A DNA stretch of 64,000 bases from Shewanella marinintestina (GCF_023283845.1 NZ_JAKILC010000012.1:1-64000); one strand, 5' to 3'; counted from the stretch's first letter, positions 35,868-47,273 are shown. Notes: generated by a model from the letters alone, not told the origin. Made by a program: numbers and translations.

Positions 35868-37403
35868 TTACACCTTATTTAAACTGCGATCACTGCTCCA
35901 GTTTAAGTGGTACTTCTCACCTGCAGGTTTGTCAGTACGCTCAAAAGTATGAGCGCCAAAATAGTCACGCTGACCTTGTAACAGGCTAGCTGGTAGCGTT
36001 GCGCTACGATAACTATCGTAATAGGCCAGTGCCGAGCTAATACAAGGTGCAGGGATCCCGCCCATAACCGCAGTCGAAACAGCTATGCGCCAATCATTTT
36101 GTTTGTCTGATAACCCTTTAGCAAACGACTCTGCCATCAACAAATTCTCAAGCTTGCTATCTTGCTGGTAAGCCTGAGTAATTGATTGCAAGAAAGTCGC
36201 GCGGATAATACAGCCTGCTCGCCAAATCTTGGCGATTTCGGCAAAATCTAATTGCCATGCTTGCTCTTTCGCTTGCATTGCCATCAATTGAAAACCTTGG
36301 GCGTAACAAGAGACTTTGGCGCAATACAGTGCATTTTCAAGCTGGTCGATAAAGGCTTGCGGATCACTAAGTTTAAGCGTTTCATTCGGGCCAGATAACA
36401 ATTGGCTTAATTGTTGTCTTTGGCCTTTTTGAGTACTTATCGCTCGTGCATAAACAGCTTCGGCAATTGTTGGCGCAGGGCAGCCTATTTGCAAACTGCT
36501 TACCGCCGTCCACAGCCCGGTACCTTTTTGGCCTGCTTTATCTAAGATCATTTCAACCAGTGGCGCCCCAGTTAACGGGTCTGCTTGCTTAAGCACATCA
36601 GCACTGATCTCCATCAAGTAACTATTTAAGCTTCCTTGGTTCCAACGTTCAAATACATCGCCGACTTTTGCAGGGCTTAAACCTAAGCCTTGATTCAATA
36701 GTTGGTAGGCTTCACAAATCAACTGCATGTCAGCATATTCAATGCCATTATGTACCATTTTCACATAATGGCCTGAACCAGCAGGGCCAATATAAGTTGT
36801 ACAAGGCTCGCCCTCGGTTACAGGGTTGCCGGGCTCAAAACGCTCAATAGGTAAACCGGTCTTAGCATCAACTTTAGCGGCTATCGCTTGCCAAATCGGC
36901 TCGATTCGATTCCAAGCAGTTAAACTGCCACTTGGCATTAAAGATGGGCCAAAACGCGCACCGACTTCACCACCAGAAACCGCGCAGCTAAAGAACAAAA
37001 AGTCCTTGTTATAACGCTGTTCACGTTCAACAGTATCGGTCCACAGACTATTACCAGTATCAATCACGATATCATCGCTTTCGATACCCGCTTCAATTAA
37101 TGATTTACACACACCATCTACCGGTGCGCCAGCAGGTACTGAAAGCAGTAATACACGTGGTTTTTCTAGTTTAGATAACATTTCAGAAAGATTGTTACAG
37201 CCTAAAATCCGCGGCTCAGTGACTTGCTTTAGGTATTGTTTACGCTCGCGTTCTTCTTGCTGTACAGTGTCTTGCACTTTATGTTCATCAAGATCAAACG
37301 CCGCCACTTTATACTGGTTATCCGCTATATTCAGTGCAAGGTTCTTACCCATTACACCTAAGCCGATAACACCGATATCATAAAGCTGATTTTGGTTATT
37401 CAT
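35868..37403 (-). CDS. gnd: 6-phosphogluconate dehydrogenase (decarboxylating)
   Basis: The protein is 511 residues. The NADP-binding motif is GLGVMGKNLALNIAD (near 14-28), the substrate motif GGEVGARFGPSLMPSG (near 144-159), and the catalytic Lys and Glu lie in GSGHYVKMVHNGIEYADMQLICEAY (near 199-223). The C-terminal helical domain is of the long (about 500-residue) bacterial type. It produces ribulose-5-phosphate and NADPH in the pentose-phosphate pathway. It is convergent with menA and adjacent to the propionyl-CoA synthetase gene on the same strand, with a terminator between. Confidence 0.96.
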   Translation of the reverse strand: MNNQNQLYDIGVIGLGVMGKNLALNIADNQYKVAAFDLDEHKVQDTVQQEERERKQYLKQVTEPRILGCNNLSEMLSKLEKPRVLLLSVPAGAPVDGVCKSLIEAGIESDDIVIDTGNSLWTDTVEREQRYNKDFLFFSCAVSGGEVGARFGPSLMPSGSLTAWNRIEPIWQAIAAKVDAKTGLPIERFEPGNPVTEGEPCTTYIGPAGSGHYVKMVHNGIEYADMQLICEAYQLLNQGLGLSPAKVGDVFERWNQGSLNSYLMEISADVLKQADPLTGAPLVEMILDKAGQKGTGLWTAVSSLQIGCPAPTIAEAVYARAISTQKGQRQQLSQLLSGPNETLKLSDPQAFIDQLENALYCAKVSCYAQGFQLMAMQAKEQAWQLDFAEIAKIWRAGCIIRATFLQSITQAYQQDSKLENLLMAESFAKGLSDKQNDWRIAVSTAVMGGIPAPCISSALAYYDSYRSATLPASLLQGQRDYFGAHTFERTDKPAGEKYHLNWSSDRSLNKV

Positions 37404-37584
37404 GTAGATTAGTTCCGTAGGTCACAGAGAGTTACCCATCTATTATTTTCTATAAGCGACAATAAAAATACTCACTTAATCAGATAATGGGTTTAATTTT
37501 GTTAGCGATTATACAGACTTTGGTAACTTAATTACTAGATAAAGGCTAACGATTACGCCAATCGCTTTAATCTAGTTCAAAAAC

Positions 37585-37614
37585 AAAAAAGCTGAAACCT
37601 TGATTTCAGCTTTG
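37585..37614 (-). terminator. terminator of the propionyl-CoA synthetase gene
   Basis: AAAAAAGCTGAAA pairs with TTTCAGCTTT across a CCTTGA loop, with an A-tract on the outer side. It lies between gnd and the synthetase gene. Confidence 0.75.
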
Positions 37615-37671
37615 TACTTTATGCATGGTATTTAGGGCTTTGCAGATCGTTCTGCAAAATGGATAATGCAA

Positions 37672-39576
37672 TCACACATGAGCGTCTGCATAACCCATGC
37701 GGGTTAAGGTGTTACGCACAATATCTAAGGTCGCAGGATCTTCAATGGTGGCAGGAACATTGTAATTTTGGTTATCGGCAATGTTGCGCATCGTACCGCG
37801 CAAAATTTTACCGCTGCGGGTTTTAGGTAACTTTTGTACCGCACTCACTAGCCTAAATGCCGCTACTGGACCGATTTCTTGACGCACTAAATGCATTAAT
37901 TGTTGATTTAATTCATCGTCATTAAGGGTTACCCCCTTCTTAAGTACCACTAGCCCCAAGGGGACTTGACCCTTTAAAGCATCTTTAACACCAATGACAG
38001 CGGCCTCTGCAACGGCTTCATGCTGACACAATACTTCTTCAAATCGACCAGTCGATAATCTGTGTCCTGCAACATTAATAATGTCGTCAATGCGGCTCAT
38101 AATATATAGGTAACCATCTTCATCTTTATAGCCGGCATCACCTGTGAGGTAGTAGCCCGGATACATAGATAAATAACTGTCTTGATAACGCTGCTCATTT
38201 TGCCAAAGCGTTGTTAAAGTGCCCGGTGGCAAAGGTAATTTAATCACCACGTTACCTGACTCATTAGCACTAACTTCATCCCCCATGACATCAACAACAT
38301 CAATCTGATAACCGGGCACCGCTAATGCAGGCGAGCCAGCTTTAACCTCAACCGGCGCGTAGCCCATCAAGTTCGCGGCCACAGGCCAACCGGTTTCAGT
38401 TTGCCACCAATGATCAATCACGGGCTTCTGCAGTTTATCTTCGGACCAGTGTAAGGTATCGGGATCGCAGCGCTCACCTGCCAAAAACACATTCTTCAAA
38501 CCGCTTAGATCGATGCCTTGCAAGTAATCACCATTAGGATCATCACGTTTAATAGCACGAATCGCAGTCGGTGCGGTGAAAAAGCTCTTAACATTATATT
38601 TAGCAATAGTACGCCAAAACGCACCAGGGTCGGGTGTACCTATCGGCTTGCCTTCATACATAATACTGGTGGCGCCAACTAATAATGGCCCATACACAAT
38701 ATAAGAGTGACCTACTACCCAGCCCACATCTGATGCAGCCCAAAAAGTATCACCGCAATCGATATCATAAATGTGCTTCATAGACCAAGCGAGTGCGACC
38801 GCATGGCCGCCGTTATCTCGCACCACACCTTTAGGTTGACCTGTCGTACCCGAGGTATACAAAATATAGAGTGGATCCGTCGCATCAAGAGGCACGCAGT
38901 CGATATCTGGCGCGCTAGCAACTGCATGTTGCCAGTCTTGATCTCGCTGGGGTAAAAGCTCTGCTTCAAGCTGACTTCTATTAAGCACTAAGCAGTGCTC
39001 AACGTTATGACTGGCTTGTAAAAGTGCCTCATCCAGTAACGGCTTGTAAGCCACCACACCTGACGGTTCGATACCGCACGATGCCGATAAAATCAGTTTA
39101 GGCTTGGCATCGTTAATTCGGGTTGTTAGTTCATTAGCGGCAAAGCCACCAAACACTACCGAATGAATTGCACCAATGCGCGCACAAGCCAACATGGCAA
39201 ACGCCGTTTCTGGCACCATAGGCATATAAATGACGACCCTATCACCCTTTTTAACGCCAATGGAATCCATATATCCAGCCAGTCTGCTTACCTGCGCTAG
39301 CAGTTCACGATAAGTGATACCATATTCACAATCCGTTACTGGGCTGACATATTGCAGTGCTATCTGCTCTCCCCTTCCCGCAATAACATGTCTATCAACC
39401 GCGTTATAGCAGGTGTTCATCTTGCCACCAGCAAACCAACGATAAAACGGGGCATCACTGTCATCAAGCACGCTGCTCCAAGGTGTTTTCCAGTCGATAT
39501 TATGTGCAGCCTCCGCCCAAAATACCTCGGGCTGGTTAATCGACTTAGCGTGTAATTGTTTATGCTTTTGTTTCAC
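37672..39576 (-). CDS. prpE: propionyl-CoA synthetase (PrpE-like acyl-CoA ligase)
   Basis: The start is placed at GTG 39576, seven nucleotides after AGGGAG. An in-frame ATG at 39660 would add an unrelated basic leader. The 634-residue protein is an ANL-superfamily ligase with P-loop-like LYTSGTTGQPKGVVRD (near 244), DHWWQTETGWP (near 388), TGDAGYKDEDGYLYIMSRIDDIINVAGHRLSTG (near 495-527) and the C-terminal acetylation-site motif PKTRSGKILRGTMR (near 590). Similarity is closest to PrpE/ACSS3. It would activate propionate and related short acids, in keeping with the divergent LiuR-controlled pathway that yields propionyl-CoA. A broader short-chain specificity is possible. Confidence 0.88.
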   Translation of the reverse strand: MKQKHKQLHAKSINQPEVFWAEAAHNIDWKTPWSSVLDDSDAPFYRWFAGGKMNTCYNAVDRHVIAGRGEQIALQYVSPVTDCEYGITYRELLAQVSRLAGYMDSIGVKKGDRVVIYMPMVPETAFAMLACARIGAIHSVVFGGFAANELTTRINDAKPKLILSASCGIEPSGVVAYKPLLDEALLQASHNVEHCLVLNRSQLEAELLPQRDQDWQHAVASAPDIDCVPLDATDPLYILYTSGTTGQPKGVVRDNGGHAVALAWSMKHIYDIDCGDTFWAASDVGWVVGHSYIVYGPLLVGATSIMYEGKPIGTPDPGAFWRTIAKYNVKSFFTAPTAIRAIKRDDPNGDYLQGIDLSGLKNVFLAGERCDPDTLHWSEDKLQKPVIDHWWQTETGWPVAANLMGYAPVEVKAGSPALAVPGYQIDVVDVMGDEVSANESGNVVIKLPLPPGTLTTLWQNEQRYQDSYLSMYPGYYLTGDAGYKDEDGYLYIMSRIDDIINVAGHRLSTGRFEEVLCQHEAVAEAAVIGVKDALKGQVPLGLVVLKKGVTLNDDELNQQLMHLVRQEIGPVAAFRLVSAVQKLPKTRSGKILRGTMRNIADNQNYNVPATIEDPATLDIVRNTLTRMGYADAHV

Positions 39577-39939
39577 AATACTGACTCCCTGTTTGCTTGT
39601 GCATGGCGATTTATCGCTCTTGTTGCGGGCGTTTTTTATTCTATTAAGGCTTAACCGCATTATGCTTCGACGATTAAAAAATCCCCATTAGACCTTAGAA
39701 TAAGTAAGTGAACCACTTTTAAAACTAATAAAACAAAAAGACAGAATCACACTAAACCTTTGTTTAAATTAAAATAAACAATAAAAAACATAAAACAATG
39801 AAAGGCTAGTATTAGCTCTAGATTGGCTTGTGGAAACTGCAATTGACATGAAAAGAATGTGAGCTAAACCACACAAACTTTACCTTTACGTAAACTTCAT
39901 ATATCGTGCAGTAAATGTAAATAAATATGGTGTTTTTTG
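39577..39939. promoter_or_regulatory. divergent promoter region of prpE and the liu operon, with LiuR operator
   Basis: The palindrome TTTACCTTTACGTAAA (39879-39894) lies about 46 bp before liuR and matches the site before the valine operon (19102-19117). A TTGACA is present at 39843-39848 as a possible -35 element for liuR. The remainder is AT-rich with no gene and should contain the synthetase promoter near 39640-39750. Confidence 0.6.
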
Positions 39940-40338
39940 ATGGCAGAAACTCAGCTTTCACAAACGACTTACTCAATCAGTGATTTATCAAAAGAGTTTG
40001 ATATAACCACTCGTAGTATTCGTTTCTATGAAGACCAAGGTCTTCTTAAACCTAAGCGCCGTGGTCAAACACGGATCTACAGTCTCAAAGATAGAGTTAG
40101 ACTGAAACTTATCCTTCGCGGTAAGCGTTTAGGCTTTTCACTGGCTGAAACTCGTCGTTTATTCGAGCTTTACGATGCCGATAAAAATAGCAGTAGTCAA
40201 TTACACACCATGCTTGAGCTTGTAGAAGAAAAAAAAGTCTCATTGCAGCAGCAAATGGACGATATCAAAGTGGTGTTAATGGAGCTCAATTCTGCCGAGC
40301 AACAATGCCGTGATGCACTTGATAACAACCCTTCATAG
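39940..40338 (+). CDS. liuR: MerR-family regulator of branched-chain amino-acid degradation LiuR
   Basis: The ATG at 39940 is preferred to a preceding TTG. The 132-residue protein has a MerR winged helix (TYSISDLSKEFDITTRSIRFYEDQGLLKPKRRGQTRIYSLKDRVRLK, near 10-56) and a C-terminal coiled-coil of about 50 residues with no metal-binding Cys pair. That fits the LiuR type, which responds to acyl-CoA intermediates rather than metals. It is first in the liu operon, 120 nt before liuA, and probably binds the palindrome upstream, controlling itself and the valine operon. Confidence 0.9.
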   Translation: MAETQLSQTTYSISDLSKEFDITTRSIRFYEDQGLLKPKRRGQTRIYSLKDRVRLKLILRGKRLGFSLAETRRLFELYDADKNSSSQLHTMLELVEEKKVSLQQQMDDIKVVLMELNSAEQQCRDALDNNPS

Positions 40339-40461
40339 GTAATAAGCCCAAAGAATTACTAAGCAAAATGAGTTAATAAAAAGCACTTATAAAACAATTA
40401 ATAAGTATCACGGCAAAGATCAGTGAGCTTAAAACCAGACACATTGACAGGACACAAGCAA

Positions 40462-41631
40462 ATGACCCAACTCTACACATCTCTAAACTTCGGCCTTGGT
40501 GAAGACGTCGATATGCTGCGTGATGCAGTACAAAGTTTTGCCGCAAACGAAATCGCTCCTTTAGCAGAAAAAACTGACCGAGATAACGCCTTTCCCAATG
40601 AGCTTTGGCCGGTGTTAGGAGATATGGGTCTATTGGGCGTAACCGTATCTGAAGAATATGGCGGCGCAGAGATGGGCTACCTAGCCCACGTAGTAGCCAT
40701 GGAAGAGATCTCGCGTGCTTCAGCATCTATTGGCCTAAGTTACGGCGCCCATTCAAACCTTTGCGTTAATCAAATCAACCGTAACGGTAATAGTGAGCAA
40801 AAAGCCAAATACTTGCCAAAGCTGATCACCGGTGAGCATATCGGCGCACTCGCCATGAGTGAGCCTAATGCCGGTTCAGATGTAGTTTCGATGAAGCTGC
40901 ATGCGCGCAAAGAGGGTGACAGATACATACTCAACGGCAACAAGATGTGGATCACTAACGGTCCAGATGCGCACACCTACGTGATCTATGCCAAAACCGA
41001 TTTAGATAAGGGCGCTCACGGCATTACTGCATTTATTGTGGAACGTGGCTTTAAGGGCTTTAGCACCGCACAAAAACTCGACAAGCTAGGTATGCGTGGT
41101 TCAAACACCTGTGAGCTAGTATTTGAAAATTGTGAAGTCCCAGAAGAGAACATTCTTGGCGGCCTAAACAACGGCGTAAAAGTACTGATGAGCGGCCTTG
41201 ATTACGAGCGTGTTGTCTTGTCTGGTGGCCCACTTGGCATTATGACGGCTTGTATGGATATCGTAGTGCCTTATATTCATGAGCGTGAGCAGTTCGGTAA
41301 ATCAATTGGCCAATTTCAGCTAGTTCAAGGCAAACTTGCCGATATGTACACGGGGATGAACGCGGCAAAATCTTATATCTACAACGTAGCAAAATCTTGC
41401 GATCGTGGTGAAACGACCCGTAAAGATGCCGCGGGTGCAATTCTTTACTCAGCAGAGCTTGCAACCAAAATGGCGTTAGATGCGATTCAACTACTTGGTG
41501 GTAATGGTTATGTAAATGAATACGCTACAGGCCGTTTGCTACGTGATGCCAAGCTCTATGAAATTGGCGCAGGCACCTCAGAAATCCGTCGTATGCTAAT
41601 CGGCCGCGAACTGTTTAACGAATCAAAATAG
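40462..41631 (+). CDS. liuA: isovaleryl-CoA dehydrogenase
   Basis: The start at 40462 has AGGACA upstream; an in-frame ATG at 40423 would add a 13-residue polar leader. The 389-residue flavoprotein has [16 protein letters not shown] (near 130-145). The position that carries the catalytic Glu in most acyl-CoA dehydrogenases reads [18 protein letters not shown] (no Glu). The base is instead expected in [13 protein letters not shown] (near 250), the isovaleryl-CoA-dehydrogenase arrangement. It oxidises isovaleryl-CoA to 3-methylcrotonyl-CoA, the first dedicated step of leucine breakdown after the ketoacid dehydrogenase. Confidence 0.95.
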   Translation: MTQLYTSLNFGLGEDVDMLRDAVQSFAANEIAPLAEKTDRDNAFPNELWPVLGDMGLLGVTVSEEYGGAEMGYLAHVVAMEEISRASASIGLSYGAHSNLCVNQINRNGNSEQKAKYLPKLITGEHIGALAMSEPNAGSDVVSMKLHARKEGDRYILNGNKMWITNGPDAHTYVIYAKTDLDKGAHGITAFIVERGFKGFSTAQKLDKLGMRGSNTCELVFENCEVPEENILGGLNNGVKVLMSGLDYERVVLSGGPLGIMTACMDIVVPYIHEREQFGKSIGQFQLVQGKLADMYTGMNAAKSYIYNVAKSCDRGETTRKDAAGAILYSAELATKMALDAIQLLGGNGYVNEYATGRLLRDAKLYEIGAGTSEIRRMLIGRELFNESK

Positions 41632-41679
41632 CCAGACCAAACAGGTCGACAAACAAGACATGTAAATAGCTAAGCATCA

Positions 41680-41702
41680 AGGCGGCTTGCTCTACGCCGC
41701 CT
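41680..41702 (+). other. short intra-operon hairpin between liuA and liuB
   Basis: AGGCGGC pairs with GCCGCCT over a nine-base loop, without a U-tract. It may stabilise or process the transcript; it is too weak to be called a terminator. Confidence 0.5.
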
Positions 41703-41732
41703 CACTCTGACAGCTTCAAAAGGATTGAAATT

Positions 41733-43340
41733 GTGACGCAACTAAGCAGCCGTATTAATGCACGTAGCGATGAATTCAAAGCCAAGTTTGATGACATGGC
41801 AACCGTGGTTCAAGACTTAAAACTTAAACTCCATCAAATTGAACAGGGCGGCGGTGAAGTCGCGCGTAACCGTCATCTATCAAGAGGCAAACTGCTGCCC
41901 CGTCAGCGGGTTGAAAAGCTGCTAGATCCCGGCTCACCTTTTTTAGAAATTTCTCAATTTGCGGCCTACGAGTTATATGAAGATGTCGTGCCAGCAGCTG
42001 GCGTTATCGCCGGTATTGGCCGTGTCAGTGGTGTTGAGTGCATGATTATCGCTAACGATGCCACTGTAAAAGGGGGCACCTACTACCCAGTAACCGTGAA
42101 AAAGCATCTGCGCGCACAAGATATTGCTAGCCGCTGTCATTTGCCTTGTATCTATTTGGTCGACTCTGGCGGTGCCAACCTGCCCCGCCAAGATGAAGTG
42201 TTCCCAGATAGAGACCATTTCGGGCGGATCTTCTATAACCAGGCGCAGATGTCTGCCAAAGGCATTCCACAAATCGCCGTAGTAATGGGGCTCTGCACCG
42301 CAGGTGGTGCATACGTACCAGCGATGGCTGATGAATCGATTATCGTTAAAGAGCAAGGCACGATATTTTTAGCAGGTCCACCGTTAGTAAAAGCTGCAAC
42401 CGGTGAAGAAGTGACTGCTGAAGAGCTTGGCGGCGCTGAAGTGCATACTAAAATATCTGGTGTTGCCGACCATATGGCTCAAAACGATGAACACGCATTA
42501 GAGCTTGCTCGCAAAGCCGTGACTCGCCTTAACCATCAAAAAGAGATCGCAGCTCAGCTTAGCCCCGTAAAACCACCTAAATTTGATATCAACGAGTTGT
42601 ACGGCATCGTCGGTACCGATCTAAAAAAACCATTCGATGTAAAAGAAGTGATTGCGCGCTTAGTGGATGACTCGGATTTTGATGAGTTTAAAGCTAACTA
42701 CGGCAATACCTTAGTTTGCGGTTTTGCTCGCATTCATGGCTACCCAGTTGGCATTGTCGCTAACAACGGCATCTTGTTCTCAGAGTCGGCACAAAAAGGC
42801 GCGCACTTTATTGAGCTATGTTGCCAGCGTAAAATCCCGCTGTTGTTCCTGCAAAATATCACCGGCTTTATGGTGGGTAAAAAGTATGAACATGAAGGCA
42901 TAGCAAAGCACGGCGCCAAGATGGTGACCGCAGTATCTTGTGCCAATGTGCCTAAGTTTACTGTGATTATTGGCGGCAGTTATGGCGCGGGTAACTACGG
43001 TATGTGCGGCCGCGCATTCGAACCAACCATGATGTGGATGTGGCCTAATGCTCGCATCTCGGTGATGGGTGGTGAACAAGCCGCTGGTGTATTAGCAACG
43101 GTCAAACGTGACGGCCTCGCCCGTAAAGGCGTTGAATGGTCTGAGTCTGATGAACAAGATTTCCGTAAGCCAATTGTCGAGCAGTATGACAAAGAGGGTC
43201 ATCCGTACCATGCCAGCGCCCGCTTGTGGGATGACGGCATTATCGACCCAGCGCAAACCCGTGATGTTGTTGGTTTAGCCTTGTCTGCGGCGTTAAATGC
43301 GCCAATTGAAGACACTAAGTTTGGTGTGTTCCGTATGTAG
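41733..43340 (+). CDS. liuB: 3-methylcrotonyl-CoA carboxylase, carboxyltransferase (beta) subunit
   Basis: The 535-residue protein starts with GTG after AAGGATT. It has the two crotonase-like carboxyltransferase domains of the family. [33 protein letters not shown] opens the first, [42 protein letters not shown] lies near 185-225, and the second half has [31 protein letters not shown] and [19 protein letters not shown]. It transfers CO2 from the biotin of LiuD to 3-methylcrotonyl-CoA. Confidence 0.95.
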   Translation: MTQLSSRINARSDEFKAKFDDMATVVQDLKLKLHQIEQGGGEVARNRHLSRGKLLPRQRVEKLLDPGSPFLEISQFAAYELYEDVVPAAGVIAGIGRVSGVECMIIANDATVKGGTYYPVTVKKHLRAQDIASRCHLPCIYLVDSGGANLPRQDEVFPDRDHFGRIFYNQAQMSAKGIPQIAVVMGLCTAGGAYVPAMADESIIVKEQGTIFLAGPPLVKAATGEEVTAEELGGAEVHTKISGVADHMAQNDEHALELARKAVTRLNHQKEIAAQLSPVKPPKFDINELYGIVGTDLKKPFDVKEVIARLVDDSDFDEFKANYGNTLVCGFARIHGYPVGIVANNGILFSESAQKGAHFIELCCQRKIPLLFLQNITGFMVGKKYEHEGIAKHGAKMVTAVSCANVPKFTVIIGGSYGAGNYGMCGRAFEPTMMWMWPNARISVMGGEQAAGVLATVKRDGLARKGVEWSESDEQDFRKPIVEQYDKEGHPYHASARLWDDGIIDPAQTRDVVGLALSAALNAPIEDTKFGVFRM

Positions 43341-43398
43341 TAGCTAAGCGCTACTTCAAATAGAACATCTACTTAGCTAAAACAATGGATCGATAATA

Positions 43399-44280
43399 AT
43401 GAATAATCTAGCCACTAGCCAAACAGAACAACTCGCTGAGCAATTACAATTTGTAAACTGCTCCGTCGATAACGGCGTAGCGCAAATGGTGCTTGATCGC
43501 AGCGATAAACATAACGCCTTCGATGAAGTGATGATAAACGAAATGATCCAAGTATTGGAGCATTTTGCGGTTAACCCAGAGTGCCAAGTATTAGTGCTTA
43601 AGGCCAACGGTAAAAACTTCAGCGCCGGCGCCGATCTTAACTGGATGCGCAAACAAGCCAAGATGGATTTTGCGCAAAACTTAACGGATGCCAATGAGCT
43701 GGCTAAGCTGATGTCTGTGCTCGATAAATTTCCAAAGCCAACGATAGTCTTAGTACAAGGTGCCGCCTTTGGTGGTGCACTCGGACTTATTTGCTGCAGC
43801 GATATCGCCATTGCTAATGAGCGTGCGAGCTTTTGCTTAAGCGAAGTCAAACTTGGGCTTATTCCTGCAGTTATTAGCCCTTATGTGACTCGCGCAATGG
43901 GGCAACGCGCAGCGCGTCGTTACATGTTAACCGCTGAGCGCTTTGATGTGCAAAAGGCGCTTGAACTGCAAATTATCCATGAAGTAAATGACGATCTCGA
44001 CGCTGCAGCGCAGCCGATTATAGCCTCATTACTAAGTAACAGCCCACAAGGCATGGCATGGGCTAAATCGCTGCTTTCAACTTTAGAAAGTGGCGAGATA
44101 AATCAACAGACATTAGATCACACCAGTGAGCGTATTGCCCGCATCCGTGTATCAGATGAAGGCCAAGAAGGGCTTAATGCTTTTTTTGAAAAGCGCACAC
44201 CACAATGGCCAACTACGACCGACTTTAACGCGGCAACAAAAAATAATAACCAAAACGCCAGCGTGCAAGGAGCCAAATAA
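43399..44280 (+). CDS. liuC: 3-methylglutaconyl-CoA hydratase
   Basis: This 293-residue crotonase-family protein has SAGADLNWMRKQAKMDFAQN (near 75-94) and LVQGAAFGGALGLICCSDIAIA (near 117-138), with LSEVKLGLIPAVISPYV (near 148). A glutamate at the position after CLS is conserved for hydratase activity. The start codon follows a weak ribosome-binding site. It hydrates 3-methylglutaconyl-CoA to HMG-CoA. The stop is one base before the liuD start. Confidence 0.93.
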   Translation: MNNLATSQTEQLAEQLQFVNCSVDNGVAQMVLDRSDKHNAFDEVMINEMIQVLEHFAVNPECQVLVLKANGKNFSAGADLNWMRKQAKMDFAQNLTDANELAKLMSVLDKFPKPTIVLVQGAAFGGALGLICCSDIAIANERASFCLSEVKLGLIPAVISPYVTRAMGQRAARRYMLTAERFDVQKALELQIIHEVNDDLDAAAQPIIASLLSNSPQGMAWAKSLLSTLESGEINQQTLDHTSERIARIRVSDEGQEGLNAFFEKRTPQWPTTTDFNAATKNNNQNASVQGAK

Positions 44281-44281
44281 T

Positions 44282-46372
44282 ATGTTTACTAAACTGCTAA
44301 TTGCCAATCGCGGCGAAATTGCTTGCCGCATCATCAGCACCGCAAAAGCTATGGGCGTGCGCACAGTAGCCTTATATTCAGATGCAGATATCAATGCACG
44401 CCATGTTGCCATGGCTGATGAAGCCTTTTACTTAGGCGGCAGTGCCCCGGCTGACTCCTACCTTAAAGGCGATTTAATTATTGATATCGCCAAGCAGTCA
44501 GGCGCGCAGGCTATTCACCCAGGTTATGGTTTTTTATCTGAAAATGCCGAGTTCGCACTTAAATGCGAGAAAGCTAATATCGCCTTTGTTGGCCCAAGTG
44601 CTACAGCCATTGACTCTATGGGCAGCAAAAGTGCCGCTAAAGAGATTATGGGCGCCGCCAATGTACCGTTAGTTCCTGGGTATCACGGCGATGCACAAGA
44701 GGATGACTTACTGGTTTCAGAGGCCAATAAAATGGGCTTCCCTTTACTGATAAAAGCGGCCTTTGGCGGCGGTGGTAAAGGTATGCGCATTGTTGAAAGT
44801 AGCAATGAAGTACTTGCAGCGATTAATTCAGCCAGACGTGAAGCGATTAGCTCTTTTGGTAACGACAAACTCCTGATGGAACGTTACCTGAGACAGCCGC
44901 GCCACGTTGAAGTACAAGTCTTTGCCGACAGCCAAGGTAACTGTATTTACTTGTCAGATCGTGACTGCTCAATTCAACGCCGTCACCAAAAAGTGGTTGA
45001 AGAAGCCCCTGCACCAGGTCTTAGTGACGCCCTTAGAGTGAAGATGGGGGAAGCTGCGGTTGCAGCAGCTAAAGCCATTAACTATGAAGGCGCGGGTACG
45101 GTTGAGTTTTTATTAGATACCGACGACAGCTTCTATTTTATGGAGATGAATACCCGTCTGCAGGTAGAGCACCCCGTCACCGAGCTGGTAACCGGGCAAG
45201 ACTTAGTTAAATGGCAGCTAATGGTTGCCAGCGGTAGCGAATTGCCGCTTAAACAAAGTGAAGTAAAGATTACTGGCCATGCCTTTGAAGCTCGTATTTA
45301 CGCTGAAGATCCGCAAAATGACTTTTTACCCGCCAGCGGCAAGCTCGACTTCTTACGTGAGCCTACACAAAGTGAGTTTGTGAGAATTGACTCGGGTGTA
45401 CGTGAAAATGATGTGATCAGTAATTTTTACGACCCAATGATCTCCAAGCTTATCACTTGGGATGAATCACGTCCTCGCGCACTGCAGCGCTTAGTACACG
45501 CTTTAGATGACTATCAGATCAGTGGTCTTAAACACAATATTGAATTCTTAGCCAATATTGCTAAACACACAGCGTTTAAGGATGCCGACTTTAGCACCGA
45601 CTTTATTGAACGTTATGGCGACTTACTGTTAACGCCGGCAACAGATGCGGCAGACGATACCAATACAGCGTTAAGTTTAGCGGCTCTTTATCAGCTATGC
45701 GCCCGTAAAAAACAAGCACAATTAGATGCAAGCATTAGCCATGATCCCTACTCACCTTGGCATCAAAATAGTGGCTTTAGGCTAAATAGCGCCAGCCAGC
45801 ATCAGGTGGCGCTGTTAGATGACAATCATCAGATTAATCACCTTGATTTAATAGAAACTCAAATCGCAGGTCAGTCTCTATATCAGCTACAGCTTGATGA
45901 TAGCTTAATCACGCTTTCGGGTGAATTAGTTGCTGAGATGCTGCACGCAGAGATAAGCGTACAAAAGCTTGATGCAGCCCAAACCGAGCAAATTAATAAA
46001 GCTAATGGTCATAAGCTCAAGCTTCCAGTTAGCCAAGTGGGCGATGACTTTACCCTATTTATCGACTCAAAAAGCTATCACTACCGCGCACTAGAATCAG
46101 AAGTGATTGAAGAGCAAGATAACCTTGAAGATAAGCTCAAAGCACCAATGAACGGCACGATTGTGACGCAACTTGTCGCTGTTGGTGATAGCGTCAAAGC
46201 CGGCCAAGGCATTATGGTGATGGAAGCTATGAAAATGGAGTACACAATAGAAAGCCCATTTGACGGCATCGTCAGCGCATTTTTCTTTGAAGCTGGTGAA
46301 CTGGTGAGTGACGGCATGCTGTTAGCTGAAGTTGAGGCAACAGATACAGTGGCTAAAGAGGAAAGCGCATAA
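44282..46372 (+). CDS. liuD: 3-methylcrotonyl-CoA carboxylase, biotin-containing (alpha) subunit
   Basis: The start ATG 44282 follows GGAG and gives 696 residues; the longer frame upstream lies inside liuC. The biotin carboxylase domain has [19 protein letters not shown] at its start, the ATP-grasp lid [19 protein letters not shown] (near 155-173) and [14 protein letters not shown] (near 288). A linker follows, then the C-terminal biotinyl domain with [14 protein letters not shown] (biotinylated Lys near 653). Together with LiuB it makes 3-methylglutaconyl-CoA from 3-methylcrotonyl-CoA with ATP and bicarbonate. Confidence 0.96.
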   Translation: MFTKLLIANRGEIACRIISTAKAMGVRTVALYSDADINARHVAMADEAFYLGGSAPADSYLKGDLIIDIAKQSGAQAIHPGYGFLSENAEFALKCEKANIAFVGPSATAIDSMGSKSAAKEIMGAANVPLVPGYHGDAQEDDLLVSEANKMGFPLLIKAAFGGGGKGMRIVESSNEVLAAINSARREAISSFGNDKLLMERYLRQPRHVEVQVFADSQGNCIYLSDRDCSIQRRHQKVVEEAPAPGLSDALRVKMGEAAVAAAKAINYEGAGTVEFLLDTDDSFYFMEMNTRLQVEHPVTELVTGQDLVKWQLMVASGSELPLKQSEVKITGHAFEARIYAEDPQNDFLPASGKLDFLREPTQSEFVRIDSGVRENDVISNFYDPMISKLITWDESRPRALQRLVHALDDYQISGLKHNIEFLANIAKHTAFKDADFSTDFIERYGDLLLTPATDAADDTNTALSLAALYQLCARKKQAQLDASISHDPYSPWHQNSGFRLNSASQHQVALLDDNHQINHLDLIETQIAGQSLYQLQLDDSLITLSGELVAEMLHAEISVQKLDAAQTEQINKANGHKLKLPVSQVGDDFTLFIDSKSYHYRALESEVIEEQDNLEDKLKAPMNGTIVTQLVAVGDSVKAGQGIMVMEAMKMEYTIESPFDGIVSAFFFEAGELVSDGMLLAEVEATDTVAKEESA

Positions 46373-46373
46373 G

Positions 46374-47273
46374 ATGACAAACTCTTACCCTAGAAAGGTT
46401 AGCATCTTTGAAGTCGGCGCTCGTGATGGCTTACAAAATGAAAAACCAGTCACCACTCAAGATAAGATGACATTGATTGAAGACTTAGCCGCTGCCGGTA
46501 TAAAGCGTATTGAAGCTGCTAGCTTTGTATCGCCTAAATGGGTGCCGCAAATGGCAGATTCAGGTGATGTGCTTGCTGGTATTACCCGTAAAACGGGTAT
46601 TACCTATAGTGCACTGACACCGAATTTAAAAGGCTTGGAACTTGCGCTTGACGCTGGTGCCGATGAAGTTGCCATTTTTGGTGCAGCCTCTGAAAGTTTT
46701 AGCCAAAAAAATATTAACTGCTCAATTGCAGAATCAATTGACCGCTTTATCCCAGTGATGGAGCTGGCTAAAGCCAGAAACATCCCTGTACGTGGTTATG
46801 TATCTTGCGTGTTAGGTTGCCCTTATGAAGGCGAAATTGCGGTTAGTGAAGTTGCTCGAGTGTCTGAATTACTTTACAAAATGGGCTGCTATGAGATTTC
46901 ACTTGGCGACACCATAGGCGTTGGCACACCGGCTAATGCCCGTAGAATGGTTGAGGCTGTAGCCGAAGTCGTACCAATAGAGAAGCTTGCACTGCATTTT
47001 CATGACACCTACGGCCAAGCACTCGCTAACATTCTGGCGTGTTTAGAAACAGGTGTAAGCGTAATTGATTCATCGGTTGCTGGACTTGGTGGCTGCCCCT
47101 ACGCAAAAGGCGCATCAGGCAATTTAGCCACTGAAGACTTAGTGTATATGCTGCATGGGCTTGGAATAGAAACTGGTATCGATTTAAACAAGCTGGTGAA
47201 TGCGGGCAACAAGATTAGCCAAGCACTGGGCCGTCAGTCTGGCTCAAAAGTGGCTAGAGCCATCAGCGAATAA
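46374..47273 (+). CDS. liuE: hydroxymethylglutaryl-CoA lyase
   Basis: The 299-residue protein begins at ATG 46374, one base after the liuD stop. It is a TIM barrel with the metal/substrate motif [10 protein letters not shown] (residues 11-20), [14 protein letters not shown] (near 142-155), [12 protein letters not shown] (near 205) and the catalytic Cys loop [21 protein letters not shown] (near 236-256). It splits HMG-CoA into acetyl-CoA and acetoacetate. Its last 14 bases are repeated downstream. Confidence 0.96.
   Translation: MTNSYPRKVSIFEVGARDGLQNEKPVTTQDKMTLIEDLAAAGIKRIEAASFVSPKWVPQMADSGDVLAGITRKTGITYSALTPNLKGLELALDAGADEVAIFGAASESFSQKNINCSIAESIDRFIPVMELAKARNIPVRGYVSCVLGCPYEGEIAVSEVARVSELLYKMGCYEISLGDTIGVGTPANARRMVEAVAEVVPIEKLALHFHDTYGQALANILACLETGVSVIDSSVAGLGGCPYAKGASGNLATEDLVYMLHGLGIETGIDLNKLVNAGNKISQALGRQSGSKVARAISE

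Noticed and set aside
39577..39660. N-terminal extension of the propionyl-CoA synthetase
   Set aside because: A polar, basic leader without similarity to the family. GTG 39576 has a good ribosome-binding site.
41680..41702. Terminator between liuA and liuB
   Set aside because: GC stem present, but no U-tract follows and the genes are clearly one pathway operon.
43377..43850. - strand open frame of 157 codons opposite liuC
   Set aside because: Antisense to a conserved hydratase, no recognisable product.
44126..44281. N-terminal extension of LiuD
   Set aside because: The frame before ATG 44282 lies inside liuC in another frame, lacks a ribosome-binding site, and the family starts at [12 protein letters not shown].
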